DNA of 64,000 nt from the NCBI RefSeq assembly GCF_028682455.1, contig NZ_JANHLD010000003.1, positions 806,001 to 870,000 on the forward strand. The letters are read 5' to 3'. The DNA is from Pseudomonas putida (GTDB lineage: Bacteria > Pseudomonadota > Gammaproteobacteria > Pseudomonadales > Pseudomonadaceae). The notes beneath the pieces are model-generated. The model did no database searches. It was not told the DNA's origin and saw only the letters and a list, made by a program, of their open reading frames with translations. Within the stretch, counting starts at the first letter, position 1. Each line of letters opens with the position of its first letter. Position numbers and translations under genes: made by a program. Below, one piece after another: positions 42,154 through 50,560 of this stretch.

Positions 42154-42182
42154 TTGTCGGCCCTTTGCTCTTTGCGTATCCT
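42154..42182 (+). promoter_or_regulatory. Candidate promoter of the malic enzyme gene
   Basis: TTGTCG (-35) at 42154-42159, a 17-base spacer and TATCCT (-10) at 42177-42182, some 40 bases before the ATG. A TTGACA at 42131 has no partner box. Confidence 0.35.
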
Positions 42183-42221
42183 CGGCGGTCCGTCAGAACA
42201 GTAAATAGCGGAATGCCCACC

Positions 42222-43490
42222 ATGTCAGATTTGAAAACTGCCGCTCTCGAATACCATGCTCAGCCTCGTCCGGGGAAACTGAGCGTCGAGCTCACCAAAC
42301 CTACCGCGACTGCTCGCGACCTGGCGCTGGCCTACAGCCCTGGTGTGGCCGAGCCGGTACGTGAAATTGGTCGCGACCCGGAGCTGGCCTACAAGTACAC
42401 CGGCAAGGGCAATCTGGTAGCAGTCATTTCCGACGGCACCGCCATCCTCGGCCTGGGTAACCTCGGCCCACTGGCCTCCAAGCCTGTCATGGAAGGCAAG
42501 GGTGTTCTGTTCAAGCGTTTCGCCGGTATCGACGTGTTCGACATCGAAGTCGACTCCGAAAGCCCGCAAGCCTTCATCGACACCGTCAAGCGTATCTCCA
42601 TCACCTTCGGTGGCATCAACCTGGAAGATATCAAGGCACCTGAGTGCTTCGAGATCGAGCGCGCCCTGATTGAACAGTGCGACATCCCGGTATTCCACGA
42701 TGACCAGCACGGCACTGCGATCGTGACCGCTGCGGGCATGATCAACGCCCTGGAAATCGCCGGCAAGACCCTGGCCGACGCCAAGATCGTCTGCCTGGGC
42801 GCAGGCGCTGCCGCCATCTCCTGCATGAAGCTGCTGGTGAGCATGGGTGCGCAGATCGAGAACATCTTCATGGTTGACCGTACTGGCGTGATCCACGCTG
42901 GCCGTGACGACCTGAACCAGTACAAGGCAGTCTTCGCCCATGCGACCGACAAGCGCACCCTGGCGGATGCCCTGGAAGGCGCTGACGTTTTCGTCGGCCT
43001 GTCCGGTCCGAACCTGCTGAGCGCCGAAGGCCTGAAGTCGATGGCGCCAAACCCGATCGTCTTCGCCTGCTCCAACCCTGATCCGGAAATCTCCCCGGAA
43101 CTGGCTCACGCTACCCGTAGCGACGTGATCATGGCCACCGGTCGTTCCGACTACCCGAACCAGGTCAACAACGTACTGGGCTTCCCGTTCATCTTCCGTG
43201 GTGCCCTGGACGTTCGCGCCAAGCGCATCAACGAAGAGATGAAGATTGCCGCCGCCAACGCCCTGAAAGACCTGGCCAAGCTGCCAGTGCCGAAGGAAGT
43301 CTGTGCAGCCTACGGCGTGGACGCGCTGGAATTCGGTCGTGAGTACATCATTCCGAAGCCAATGGATGCCCGCCTGATCACCGTCGTCTCCGACGCAGTC
43401 GCCAAGGCCGCTATCGAGACCGGTGTGGCAACCCTGCCGTATCCAAAGAACTACCCGCTCAAGAGCGTGGATGACGTATTCAACGGCTAA
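42222..43490 (+). CDS. maeB: NAD(P)-dependent malic enzyme, short form
   Basis: Decarboxylates malate to pyruvate. The 422-residue protein has the malic enzyme motif AYSPGVAEPVREI, YKYTGKGNLVAVISDGTAILGLGNLGP, the metal-binding IPVFHDDQHGTAIV and the dinucleotide fold KIVCLGAGAAAIS. It lacks the C-terminal phosphotransacetylase-like domain of the roughly 760-residue MaeB enzymes, so it is the short type. The ATG giving MSDLKTAAL has GGA nine bases upstream; an ATG three codons earlier is also in frame. A strong terminator and REP pair follow. Confidence 0.93.
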   Translation: MSDLKTAALEYHAQPRPGKLSVELTKPTATARDLALAYSPGVAEPVREIGRDPELAYKYTGKGNLVAVISDGTAILGLGNLGPLASKPVMEGKGVLFKRFAGIDVFDIEVDSESPQAFIDTVKRISITFGGINLEDIKAPECFEIERALIEQCDIPVFHDDQHGTAIVTAAGMINALEIAGKTLADAKIVCLGAGAAAISCMKLLVSMGAQIENIFMVDRTGVIHAGRDDLNQYKAVFAHATDKRTLADALEGADVFVGLSGPNLLSAEGLKSMAPNPIVFACSNPDPEISPELAHATRSDVIMATGRSDYPNQVNNVLGFPFIFRGALDVRAKRINEEMKIAAANALKDLAKLPVPKEVCAAYGVDALEFGREYIIPKPMDARLITVVSDAVAKAAIETGVATLPYPKNYPLKSVDDVFNG

Positions 43491-43505
43491 GCCGTTGTAG
43501 CGTTG

Positions 43506-43545
43506 TAGCAAAAAGCCCCGGCTCGCAAGAGTCGGGGCTTTTTGT
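43506..43545 (+). terminator. Terminator of the malic enzyme gene
   Basis: A-run, stem aagccccgactc-type (aaaagccccggctc / gagtcggggcttttt) and a T-run just after the malic enzyme stop. Confidence 0.88.
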
Positions 43546-43555
43546 TGGGGGTCCG

Positions 43556-43611
43556 TTCGCGGGGCAAGCCCGCTCTTACACAATTCTGTAGGAGTGGGCT
43601 TGCCTCGCGAG
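43556..43611. repeat. Inverted REP pair
   Basis: The arms cgcggggcaagcccgctc and gagtgggcttgcctcgcg face each other between the convergent malic enzyme gene and ponA. Confidence 0.88.
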
Positions 43612-43619
43612 CCATTGGA

Positions 43620-46070
43620 TCAGAACAGATCGATCGGCGCCGCTTCATCCGCTGGCAGCGGGCTGCCCGGCACCGCACCGTTACCCAGCTCGTTCACCGA
43701 CGGTGGCGTGTCTTCGGCCTTGAACAGCTCGAAGTAGGCGTTGGGCGTGCCAGGCGATGCCGCTCGGCCACTGACCGGGTCGACCCGCAGGCTGAGGATG
43801 CCTTCCGGCTCGACCGGGGCATGGTTGGGCTTGTCCTTGAGCGCTGCCCCCATGAAGCTCATCCAAATCGGCAGTGCCACGGTGCCGCCGTATTCGCGGC
43901 GCCCCAGGGTTTCTGGTTGGTCGAATCCGCTCCACACGGTAGTCACCAGGTCGGCGTTGTAGCCGGAGAACCAGGCGTCCTTGGATTCGTTGGTGGTACC
44001 GGTCTTGCCCGCCAGGTCGGTGCGGCCCAGGGCCAGGGCGCGTCGCCCGGTCCCGCGCTTGATCACGTCCTGAAGCATGCTGGTGAGAATGTACGTGGTG
44101 CGGCCATCAATGATGCGCTCGGCAACCGCTGGAGGCTGCGCGATGGCGGGCTCGCTGCCGGTGGTTGCCGCGGGTTCGCCCGGGAACTGCACATTGATTG
44201 GCGACTCCGGTGCGGCCAGCCCTGCCTCGACCGGCTCCGATTGCGGTACCCGTGGCGGATTGGCAGTGAACAGGGTTTCGCCGTTGCGACTCTCGATGCG
44301 TTCGATCAGGTACGGGGTGATCTTGTAGCCGCCGTTGGCAAAGGTGCTCCAGCCGGTGGCGATTTCCATCGGGGTCAGTGTGGCGGTGCCCAGGGCCAGG
44401 GAAAGGTTGGGGGGCAGGTCCTGCTTGTTGAAGCCGAACTTGCTGATGTAGTCGATGGTCTTGCCTACGCCCATGGCCTGCAGCAGACGGATCGACACCA
44501 GGTTGCGCGACTTGTACAGCGCCTCGCGCATGCGAATCGGGCCGAGGAAGGTGTTGGTGTCGTTCTTCGGGCGCCAGACCTTGTCCAGGTACTCGTCGAC
44601 GAACACGATGGGGGCGTCGTTGACCAGGCTGGCGGCGGTGTAGCCGTTATCCAGCGCCGCGGCATAGACGAATGGCTTGAAGCTGGAGCCCGGCTGGCGC
44701 TTGGCCTGCATGGCGCGGTTGTAGTTGCTCTGCTCGAAGGAAAAACCGCCGACCAGGGCGCGAATGGCGCCGGTGTTCGGGTCCAGCGAGACCAGTGCGC
44801 TTTGTGCGCCGGGCACCTGGCTGAACTTGAGGCTGCCGTTATCCAGGCGTTGGACGCGGATCAGGTCGCCAACCTGGGCGACATCCGAAGGCTGTTGCGG
44901 CGCCCGGCCCTGGCTGTTGGTATTGAGGAACGGACGAGCCCACTTCATGGTTTCCCAGGCCACGGTCTCATGCTCGCCGGCACGGGTCAGTACCTGCAGC
45001 CCGGTCTTGTCGACTTGGGTGACAATGACCGGCTCCAGGCCGCCCAGGGGGCGCTGCTTGCTCAGTTCCTGCAGCCAGGCGGCCTGGGTCTTGCCCGGGA
45101 AGCGCGCTTCCGGGCCACGGTAGCCATGGCGTTCGTCGTAGGCGCTCAAACCATCGAGCACGGCCTTGTTGGCGATTTCCTGCAGGTCGCTCGGTACCGT
45201 GGTGGTGACCCGGAAGCCTTCGGTGTAGGCGTCGCTGCCATAGCGACCGACCATCTCGGCACGGGCCATTTCGGCAATGTATGGTGCGCTGACTTCAGGT
45301 GTCGGTACGTGGTAGCTGGCGTTGATCGGTTCGGCGAGGGCCGCCTGGTAGCTGGCTTCGTCGATCTTGCCCAGCTTGTACATGCGCCCCAGGATCCAGT
45401 CGCGACGCTCCTTGGCGCGCACTGGGTTGGCCAGCGGGTTGAAGCGCGAGGGGGCCTTGGGCAGGCCGGCGATCATGGCCATCTGGGCCAGGCTGATGTC
45501 GCGGATCGACTTGCCATAGTAGACCTGTGCCGCTGCCTCGATGCCGTAGGCGCGGTTGCCCAGGTAGATCTTGTTGACGTAGAGCTCAAGGATTTCATCC
45601 TTGGTCAGCTCACGTTCGATCTGCAGGGCCAGGAGGATCTCGTTGGTTTTGCGCGAGAAGCTGCGTTCGCTGCTGAGGAAGAAGTTTTTCGCCACCTGCA
45701 TGGTGATGGTGCTGCCGCCGGTCTGGATGTGCCCGGACTTGAGCAATTGTGTTGCAGCACGCATCAGGCTGCTGGGGTCGACCCCATAGTGATTGGCGAA
45801 ATTGTCGTCTTCGGCCGAGAGCAAAGCCTGGATGAAATGGGGGGGAATGTCGGCGAAACGGATAGGAGAACGACGCATCTCGCCGAACTCTGCAATCAGC
45901 TTTCCGTCGCTGCTGTAGACCCGCAAAGGGATCTGCAACTGGATACTTCTGAGGGCCTCTACCGAGGGCAAGCTGGGGCTAAGATACAGAAACGCGCCGC
46001 TCAGACCGAGCACGAGGGCGCAAATGACTGCGACGAAAGACCACCAGAAGAACTTCAGCAGGCGTATCAA
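43620..46070 (-). CDS. ponA: Penicillin-binding protein 1A
   Basis: A bifunctional class A penicillin-binding protein of 816 residues. One membrane helix (about 6-28), the GT51 glycosyltransferase domain with catalytic Glu in LLSAEDDNFANHYG and then GGSTITMQVAKNF, an OB-like insert, then the transpeptidase with PGSSFKPF (SxxK, about Ser461), SRNLVS (SxN) and KTGTT (KTG). The start is TTG: upstream to the first in-frame stop there is no ATG or GTG, and the family starts at this point (MRLLKF-type). It makes septal and side-wall peptidoglycan. Divergent from pilM, as mrcA is from the hof genes in enterobacteria. Confidence 0.96.
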   Translation of the reverse strand: MIRLLKFFWWSFVAVICALVLGLSGAFLYLSPSLPSVEALRSIQLQIPLRVYSSDGKLIAEFGEMRRSPIRFADIPPHFIQALLSAEDDNFANHYGVDPSSLMRAATQLLKSGHIQTGGSTITMQVAKNFFLSSERSFSRKTNEILLALQIERELTKDEILELYVNKIYLGNRAYGIEAAAQVYYGKSIRDISLAQMAMIAGLPKAPSRFNPLANPVRAKERRDWILGRMYKLGKIDEASYQAALAEPINASYHVPTPEVSAPYIAEMARAEMVGRYGSDAYTEGFRVTTTVPSDLQEIANKAVLDGLSAYDERHGYRGPEARFPGKTQAAWLQELSKQRPLGGLEPVIVTQVDKTGLQVLTRAGEHETVAWETMKWARPFLNTNSQGRAPQQPSDVAQVGDLIRVQRLDNGSLKFSQVPGAQSALVSLDPNTGAIRALVGGFSFEQSNYNRAMQAKRQPGSSFKPFVYAAALDNGYTAASLVNDAPIVFVDEYLDKVWRPKNDTNTFLGPIRMREALYKSRNLVSIRLLQAMGVGKTIDYISKFGFNKQDLPPNLSLALGTATLTPMEIATGWSTFANGGYKITPYLIERIESRNGETLFTANPPRVPQSEPVEAGLAAPESPINVQFPGEPAATTGSEPAIAQPPAVAERIIDGRTTYILTSMLQDVIKRGTGRRALALGRTDLAGKTGTTNESKDAWFSGYNADLVTTVWSGFDQPETLGRREYGGTVALPIWMSFMGAALKDKPNHAPVEPEGILSLRVDPVSGRAASPGTPNAYFELFKAEDTPPSVNELGNGAVPGSPLPADEAAPIDLF

Positions 46071-46138
46071 GGCTTTTGGGCGTCCAGTTAAAAGAATGGG
46101 TTGCGCGCGGGGCCAGCGGACAAGGAAAAACGCTGGGC

Positions 46139-46144
46139 ATTATA
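46139..46144 (-). promoter_or_regulatory. -10 box of ponA
   Basis: TATAAT on the minus strand about 70 bases before the ponA start. The -35 box is poor. Confidence 0.45.
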
Positions 46145-46244
46145 AGCATTTTTCGCACGGCCGCGTTATTGGCGCGGGTGCCAAGGAATCCGTCAGGTCT
46201 TGCCGGGATAACCCCATCGACCTGCCACCACCAAGGAAAATTCG

Positions 46245-47183
46245 ATGCTTGGACGCTTCGGCAGGGATGCCGGTTCACTGCTGGGGGTGGAAATTACCCC
46301 TCCATTCATCAGGCTGGTGCATGCGCACCGTCGTCAGGGGCGCTGCCAGGTCAATGCCTGGGCCGTAGAGCCCTTGCCGCCGGCGGCCTTGCACGACGGC
46401 TGGATCGTTGACCCCGAACTCGTTGGGGCCGCCCTGCTCAAGGCGGTTCGCCGCAGTGCCATGCCGGGGCGGCGCGTAGCGGTCGCGCTGCCGGGTGACC
46501 TGGTGGTGGAAAAACTGATCGCGATGCCCATCGGCCTGGATGACGACGCCCTCGTCGAGCAACTGCCTGACGAGGCCAGCGCCTTCATTCCCTTTGCCCT
46601 GGAGGATGCGGCCCTCGACTTCCGGGTGATGGGCCCCGACCTGGAGAATCCGCAGTGTCAGCGGGTTGTGATGGCCGGCTGTCATGTGGCGATGCTGGAG
46701 GTGTTGCATGCCAGCCTCGAGTTTGCTGGGTTGCGCGCCTGCGTGGTGGAGGCCGATCACCATGCCATGCGCCGCGCCTTGCCAGCCGGCCCATCGGGTG
46801 AGGCATTGCTGCTGCAGGTCGAAGGCCGCTCGGTGATCTTTCACGAAGCGGGCAACGAGTTCATTGGGCTGCGTCGGCAGATTTCGCTCGGCGTCCAGCA
46901 CGCCGATGCCCAGACGTTGGCCGCAGCGGTGGACAGCTACCTGTTGTCCAGTCCCGGGCGAGCATTGCCTGATCGCTTGCAGCTTCTGGGCGGGGGCGTA
47001 CTGGAGGCTCAGTTGCCCGGGCAGTTGCAGCAACGTCTTGGTATCGAGGTGCGTCATGCTGACCCCTTCGGGGCGGTAGCGTTGGCCCCGGGCCTGGCAT
47101 CGGAACTCCTGACCGTGCAGGCGCCCAGCCTTGCGGTTGCCTGCGGCCTGGCCATGCGAGTGGATGACCGATGCCTGGATTGA
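46245..47183 (+). CDS. pilM: Type IV pilus / DNA-uptake assembly protein PilM
   Basis: PilM is an actin-like cytoplasmic ATP-binding protein of the pilus alignment complex; it holds the N-terminal tail of PilN. The 312-residue protein opens LLGVEITPPFIRLV (the phosphate loop of PilM) and has the second loop LLLQVEGRSVIF and LQLLGGGV further on. It is about 40 residues shorter than P. aeruginosa PilM. AAGGAAA lies upstream of the ATG. First gene of pilM-pilN-pilOP-pilQ; its end overlaps pilN by 13 bases. Confidence 0.88.
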   Translation: MLGRFGRDAGSLLGVEITPPFIRLVHAHRRQGRCQVNAWAVEPLPPAALHDGWIVDPELVGAALLKAVRRSAMPGRRVAVALPGDLVVEKLIAMPIGLDDDALVEQLPDEASAFIPFALEDAALDFRVMGPDLENPQCQRVVMAGCHVAMLEVLHASLEFAGLRACVVEADHHAMRRALPAGPSGEALLLQVEGRSVIFHEAGNEFIGLRRQISLGVQHADAQTLAAAVDSYLLSSPGRALPDRLQLLGGGVLEAQLPGQLQQRLGIEVRHADPFGAVALAPGLASELLTVQAPSLAVACGLAMRVDDRCLD

Positions 47184-47698
47184 ACCTTCTGCCGTGGCGA
47201 GAACAGCGCCGTCAAACGGCCATCCGGCGTTTACAGGCCATGTTCGTGGCCGCGGCCTTGCTGGCCGCAATGGTGGCCTGGCTATTGGATGCTCGAGGGC
47301 GACAGGCGTTGCAGCGTCATCTGCTGGACAGTGGCGCGGCGCGCCAGGCCATCGAGCAACAGGATGCCCGGCTGGCAATGCTCGCGCAGTATGAGGTGGA
47401 GCTCGAGCAGATACGGCAGCAGCACCAATCGCTCGAACATCTACATGCACGGCGATTTGCGCTTGTCGATCTGTTCGATCAGGTCGAGCGCGCAGTACCC
47501 GAGGGGGTTTACCTCACCGCGGTGACCCGGCAGGGGCCGCGCCTGAACATCAGCGGGCTGGCTCGCTCGGGGTCGCTGATGGCACAAATGATGCGCATGC
47601 TGGCCGCCGAAATTGGCGAGGTTCAGATGCATCAGATGAAAGCCGTTGAAGAGGGTGAGGCATTCGAGCTGGGTGTGATCCTGCGGGGGATGTCGTGA
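47171..47698 (+). CDS. pilN: Pilus assembly protein PilN
   Basis: A 175-residue bitopic inner-membrane protein. The cytoplasmic N-terminus MPGLNLLPWREQRRQ is the conserved INLLPWR-type tail bound by PilM. One membrane helix follows (about residues 24-42), then a coiled-coil region (RQAIEQQDARLAMLAQ) and a small ferredoxin-like periplasmic domain. The start overlaps pilM by 13 bases and the stop overlaps pilOP by four bases (GTGA). Confidence 0.9.
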   Translation: MPGLNLLPWREQRRQTAIRRLQAMFVAAALLAAMVAWLLDARGRQALQRHLLDSGAARQAIEQQDARLAMLAQYEVELEQIRQQHQSLEHLHARRFALVDLFDQVERAVPEGVYLTAVTRQGPRLNISGLARSGSLMAQMMRMLAAEIGEVQMHQMKAVEEGEAFELGVILRGMS

Positions 47699-48627
47699 GC
47701 GTAGTGTCGTGGCCTGGTTTGCAGCGGTGGGCAAGCGGCCCGCGCTTAAGGCTGGTGATGCTGCTGGTGGTTGGAGTGTCACTGTTGTTGGGGTTGGCCT
47801 ATGTCGTTCACTTTCGGGCGCTGCTCGCGGAGGTCGACCGGGCAGCCGGGCAAACACGGCAGCTATGGGCGGAGCAGGTCGAAAAGGTCGAGCGTGTCCA
47901 GGCGTTGTCAGCCAGCGATGCACAGCGTGCGCTGGCCGCTCGGGCCCTCGACGCGTCGCGCTGGCAGTTGGCGGCCGATGGTGAAACCGCCAGCTTGCTG
48001 GAAGCCATCACCCATCAGGGCCAACAGCACGGGGTGTTCATCGAACAGTTGGAACTGTTGCCAGAGGTCCTTCAGGGGGAGCATGTCGAACTGCCGATGC
48101 AACTGCAGTTGCGAGGTAGCTACCCGGCATTGGCCGCTTTTACCCAAGGCCTGGCCCAAGTGGCTCGCCTCATTACGCTGCAGGATTTCTCCCTTGCGCC
48201 TGTTCGGGCCCAATACCCGGCGCAGTTGCGTATGCAGCTGCACGCCAGTGCTTACCGCAGCGAGCGACCAGGTATTGCCCCCCTGGTCGCCGGTTCTGCT
48301 GTCGAGCGACCTTCTCTGGATTTCTCGCGCAATCCCTTCGAGCCTGCTGCGTTGCAGCAGCACCGCCAATTCCTGGAAACCCTGCCAATAGAGCAATTCG
48401 AGCTGGTGGGCAGTATTGCGCGCCAGCACACGCGCTTTGCCCTGCTGCGCGTTGCCGGTGTGGTGCATCGTCTGCAACTGGGCGACCGGCTGGGACGGGA
48501 CAGGGGGCGGATCGTGGCCATCGAGGAACGGCAGGTCGAGATCGTCGAAGAGGTTTTTGTGGCGGGCAAGGGGTGGGAGGAGCGGCGGCGCACGCTGGGC
48601 CTCAAGGCCGCAACCGGTTCGGGATAG
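47695..48627 (+). CDS. PilO-PilP fusion protein
   Basis: 310 residues covering two proteins that are separate in P. aeruginosa. Residues 1-190 are PilO-like: membrane helix about 19-40, coiled coil 45-80, and a ferredoxin-like periplasmic domain. Residues 205-305 are PilP-like: NPFEP near 213, LVGSI at 238, VVHRLQLGDRLGRDRGRIVAIEE and WEERRRTL. There is no stop, restart or lipobox in between, so PilP's usual lipid anchor is lost and the domain is tethered through PilO. The likely start is GTG, overlapping the end of pilN. Confidence 0.82.
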   Translation: MSVVSWPGLQRWASGPRLRLVMLLVVGVSLLLGLAYVVHFRALLAEVDRAAGQTRQLWAEQVEKVERVQALSASDAQRALAARALDASRWQLAADGETASLLEAITHQGQQHGVFIEQLELLPEVLQGEHVELPMQLQLRGSYPALAAFTQGLAQVARLITLQDFSLAPVRAQYPAQLRMQLHASAYRSERPGIAPLVAGSAVERPSLDFSRNPFEPAALQQHRQFLETLPIEQFELVGSIARQHTRFALLRVAGVVHRLQLGDRLGRDRGRIVAIEERQVEIVEEVFVAGKGWEERRRTLGLKAATGSG

Positions 48628-48651
48628 CACTACAGGCCAGGGAGGTCGCTG

Positions 48652-49938
48652 ATGGGCGCAAAAAGGTACGTGACGATAATGGGGGTGGTGCTGGTTGCCC
48701 AGGCATTGGCCGGGGTGCCAGTAGATGCGCGGGAGCGCGAGTCTCTGTCGTTGAATTTCCAGGATGTCGAAGTGCGCACGGTGTTGCAGGTGCTGGCCGA
48801 TTTTTCCGGCGTTAACCTGGTCGCCAGCGACGCGGTGCAAGGCAAGGTCACCTTGCGCCTGCAGGAGGTGCCGTGGGAGCAGGCGCTGGACTTGGTGCTG
48901 CGCAGCAAGGGCCTGGAAAAGCGCATGGAAGGCAATGTGCTATTGGTAGTGCCGGCCGGTGAGCTGGCAGGCCAGGATCGGCAAGCATTGGAGGATCGCC
49001 AGTACGCAGCTGCGTTGGAGCCCACTCAGCAGGAACTGTTATCTGTGCATTACGCCCAGGCTGCCGATATCGCTTCTGTTTTCCAGTCGCTTGCCATCAG
49101 CGATCCATTCGGGCCCGCCCAGGGCATGGTCAGTGTCGATGAAAGAACCAACACCTTGATAGTGCGCCAGACGCCGGAGCGTCTGGCGCAGTTGCGTCAG
49201 TTGATCACTCGCCTGGATGTGCCGGTGCGCCAGGTAATGATCGAGGCGCGAATCGTCGAGGCCAATGTCGATTACGAGAGAAACCTCGGCGTGCGCTGGG
49301 GCGGCGAGTTCCGCTTGGGTGGTGGTCTGACCCTGGGGGGTGACACCACCTTTGTCGATCTCGGCGCGGCACGAGCGACATCGGCCATCGGTATCGGGCT
49401 GGTGCGTGACAATGCACTGCTCGACCTCGAGCTCAGCGCCATGGAGAAATCCGGCAATGGTGAAATCATCTCCCAGCCCAAGGTGGTCACCGCCGACAAG
49501 GAAACGGCGCGCATCCTCAAGGGTACCGAGGTGCCTTATCAGGAAACCAGCGGCAGCGGCGCGACATCCGTGAGCTTTCGTGAAGCCTCGCTGTCGTTGG
49601 AGGTGACACCGCAGATCACCCCGGACAACCGGGTGATCATGGCCGTCAGGGTGACCAAGGACGAGCCGGACTACATCAATGCCCTGGGTAACGTACCGCC
49701 AATCAAGAAAAACGAGGTCAATGCCAAGGTTCGGGTCAACGATGGCGAGACCATCGTAATTGGCGGCGTGTACTCCACAGTGCAAAGTAAAGTTGTCGAC
49801 AAGGTGCCATTTTTCGCCGATGTGCCGTATGTTGGGCGGCTGTTTCGTCGCGATGTTCTACAAGAGAAAAAATCCGAGCTGCTGGTCTTCCTGACTCCGC
49901 GTATCATGAGTGACCAGGCGATTGCTGTGAGTCGTTGA
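48652..49938 (+). CDS. pilQ: Secretin PilQ, short form without AMIN domains
   Basis: An outer-membrane secretin of 428 residues, much shorter than the roughly 700-residue PilQ of P. aeruginosa. After a signal peptide (to about residue 25) it goes straight to the N0/STN domain (SLNFQDVEVRTVLQVLADF), one N1/KH-like domain (HYAQAADIASVFQSL), and the secretin channel domain, ending with VPFFADVPYVGRLFRR and ELLVFLTPRI. The peptidoglycan-binding AMIN domains are missing. The size is that of HofQ/ComE-type DNA-uptake secretins. The start is ATG with GGAGG upstream. Confidence 0.88.
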   Translation: MGAKRYVTIMGVVLVAQALAGVPVDARERESLSLNFQDVEVRTVLQVLADFSGVNLVASDAVQGKVTLRLQEVPWEQALDLVLRSKGLEKRMEGNVLLVVPAGELAGQDRQALEDRQYAAALEPTQQELLSVHYAQAADIASVFQSLAISDPFGPAQGMVSVDERTNTLIVRQTPERLAQLRQLITRLDVPVRQVMIEARIVEANVDYERNLGVRWGGEFRLGGGLTLGGDTTFVDLGAARATSAIGIGLVRDNALLDLELSAMEKSGNGEIISQPKVVTADKETARILKGTEVPYQETSGSGATSVSFREASLSLEVTPQITPDNRVIMAVRVTKDEPDYINALGNVPPIKKNEVNAKVRVNDGETIVIGGVYSTVQSKVVDKVPFFADVPYVGRLFRRDVLQEKKSELLVFLTPRIMSDQAIAVSR

Positions 49939-49942
49939 TTCT

Positions 49943-50461
49943 GTGCGAAATTTGATACTTGTGGGGCCCATGGGTGCTGGTAAAAGCACCATCGGCCGCC
50001 TGCTGGCCAAAGAGCTGCGCCTGCCGTTCAAGGATTCCGACAAGGAAATTGAACTGCGTACGGGCGCCAATATCCCGTGGATCTTCGACAAGGAAGGCGA
50101 GCCGGGCTTTCGTGATCGCGAGCAGGCGATGATCGCCGAGCTGTGCGCTTTCGATGGCGTGGTCCTGGCCACCGGCGGCGGTGCGGTGATGCGCGATGCC
50201 AATCGCCAGGCCCTGCATGCCGGGGGGCGGGTGGTATACCTGCACGCCTCGGTCGAGCAGCAGGTCGGGCGTACCGCGCGTGATCGCAACCGTCCGTTGC
50301 TGCGCACGGCCAATCCGGAGGCCACCTTGCGTGCGCTGCTGGAGGTTCGCGATCCGCTCTATCGCGAGATTGCCGATCTGGTCGTCGAAACCGACGAACG
50401 GCCGCCACGAATGGTGGTGCAGGACATTCTCGAGCGCTTGCAGAAGTTGCCGCCCCGTTAA
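49943..50461 (+). CDS. aroK: Shikimate kinase
   Basis: AroK phosphorylates shikimate at the 3-hydroxyl in aromatic amino-acid synthesis. The 172-residue kinase has the P-loop GPMGAGKSTIGRLLA, the shikimate-binding DSDKEIE and GGGAV, and RDRNRPLL in the lid. The start is GTG, four bases after the pilQ stop, with only a weak ribosome site, so it is likely translated by coupling. aroB follows after 99 bases. Confidence 0.96.
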   Translation: MRNLILVGPMGAGKSTIGRLLAKELRLPFKDSDKEIELRTGANIPWIFDKEGEPGFRDREQAMIAELCAFDGVVLATGGGAVMRDANRQALHAGGRVVYLHASVEQQVGRTARDRNRPLLRTANPEATLRALLEVRDPLYREIADLVVETDERPPRMVVQDILERLQKLPPR

Positions 50462-50560
50462 GCCAGGCTTATCCTCGGCGACCAGTCATGCCGTGACAGG
50501 GCACACCGTTATCGCGCGGGTCGAGTCATCGATGCCGCGCCTCGTTCATTGTGGGGACAC

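Noticed and set aside
43542..46091. An 849-codon open frame opposite ponA, and similar long ones opposite ilvD (1311-2978) and argS (36708-38690)
   Set aside because: All mirror a confirmed gene on the other strand, lack ribosome sites and have shadow composition.
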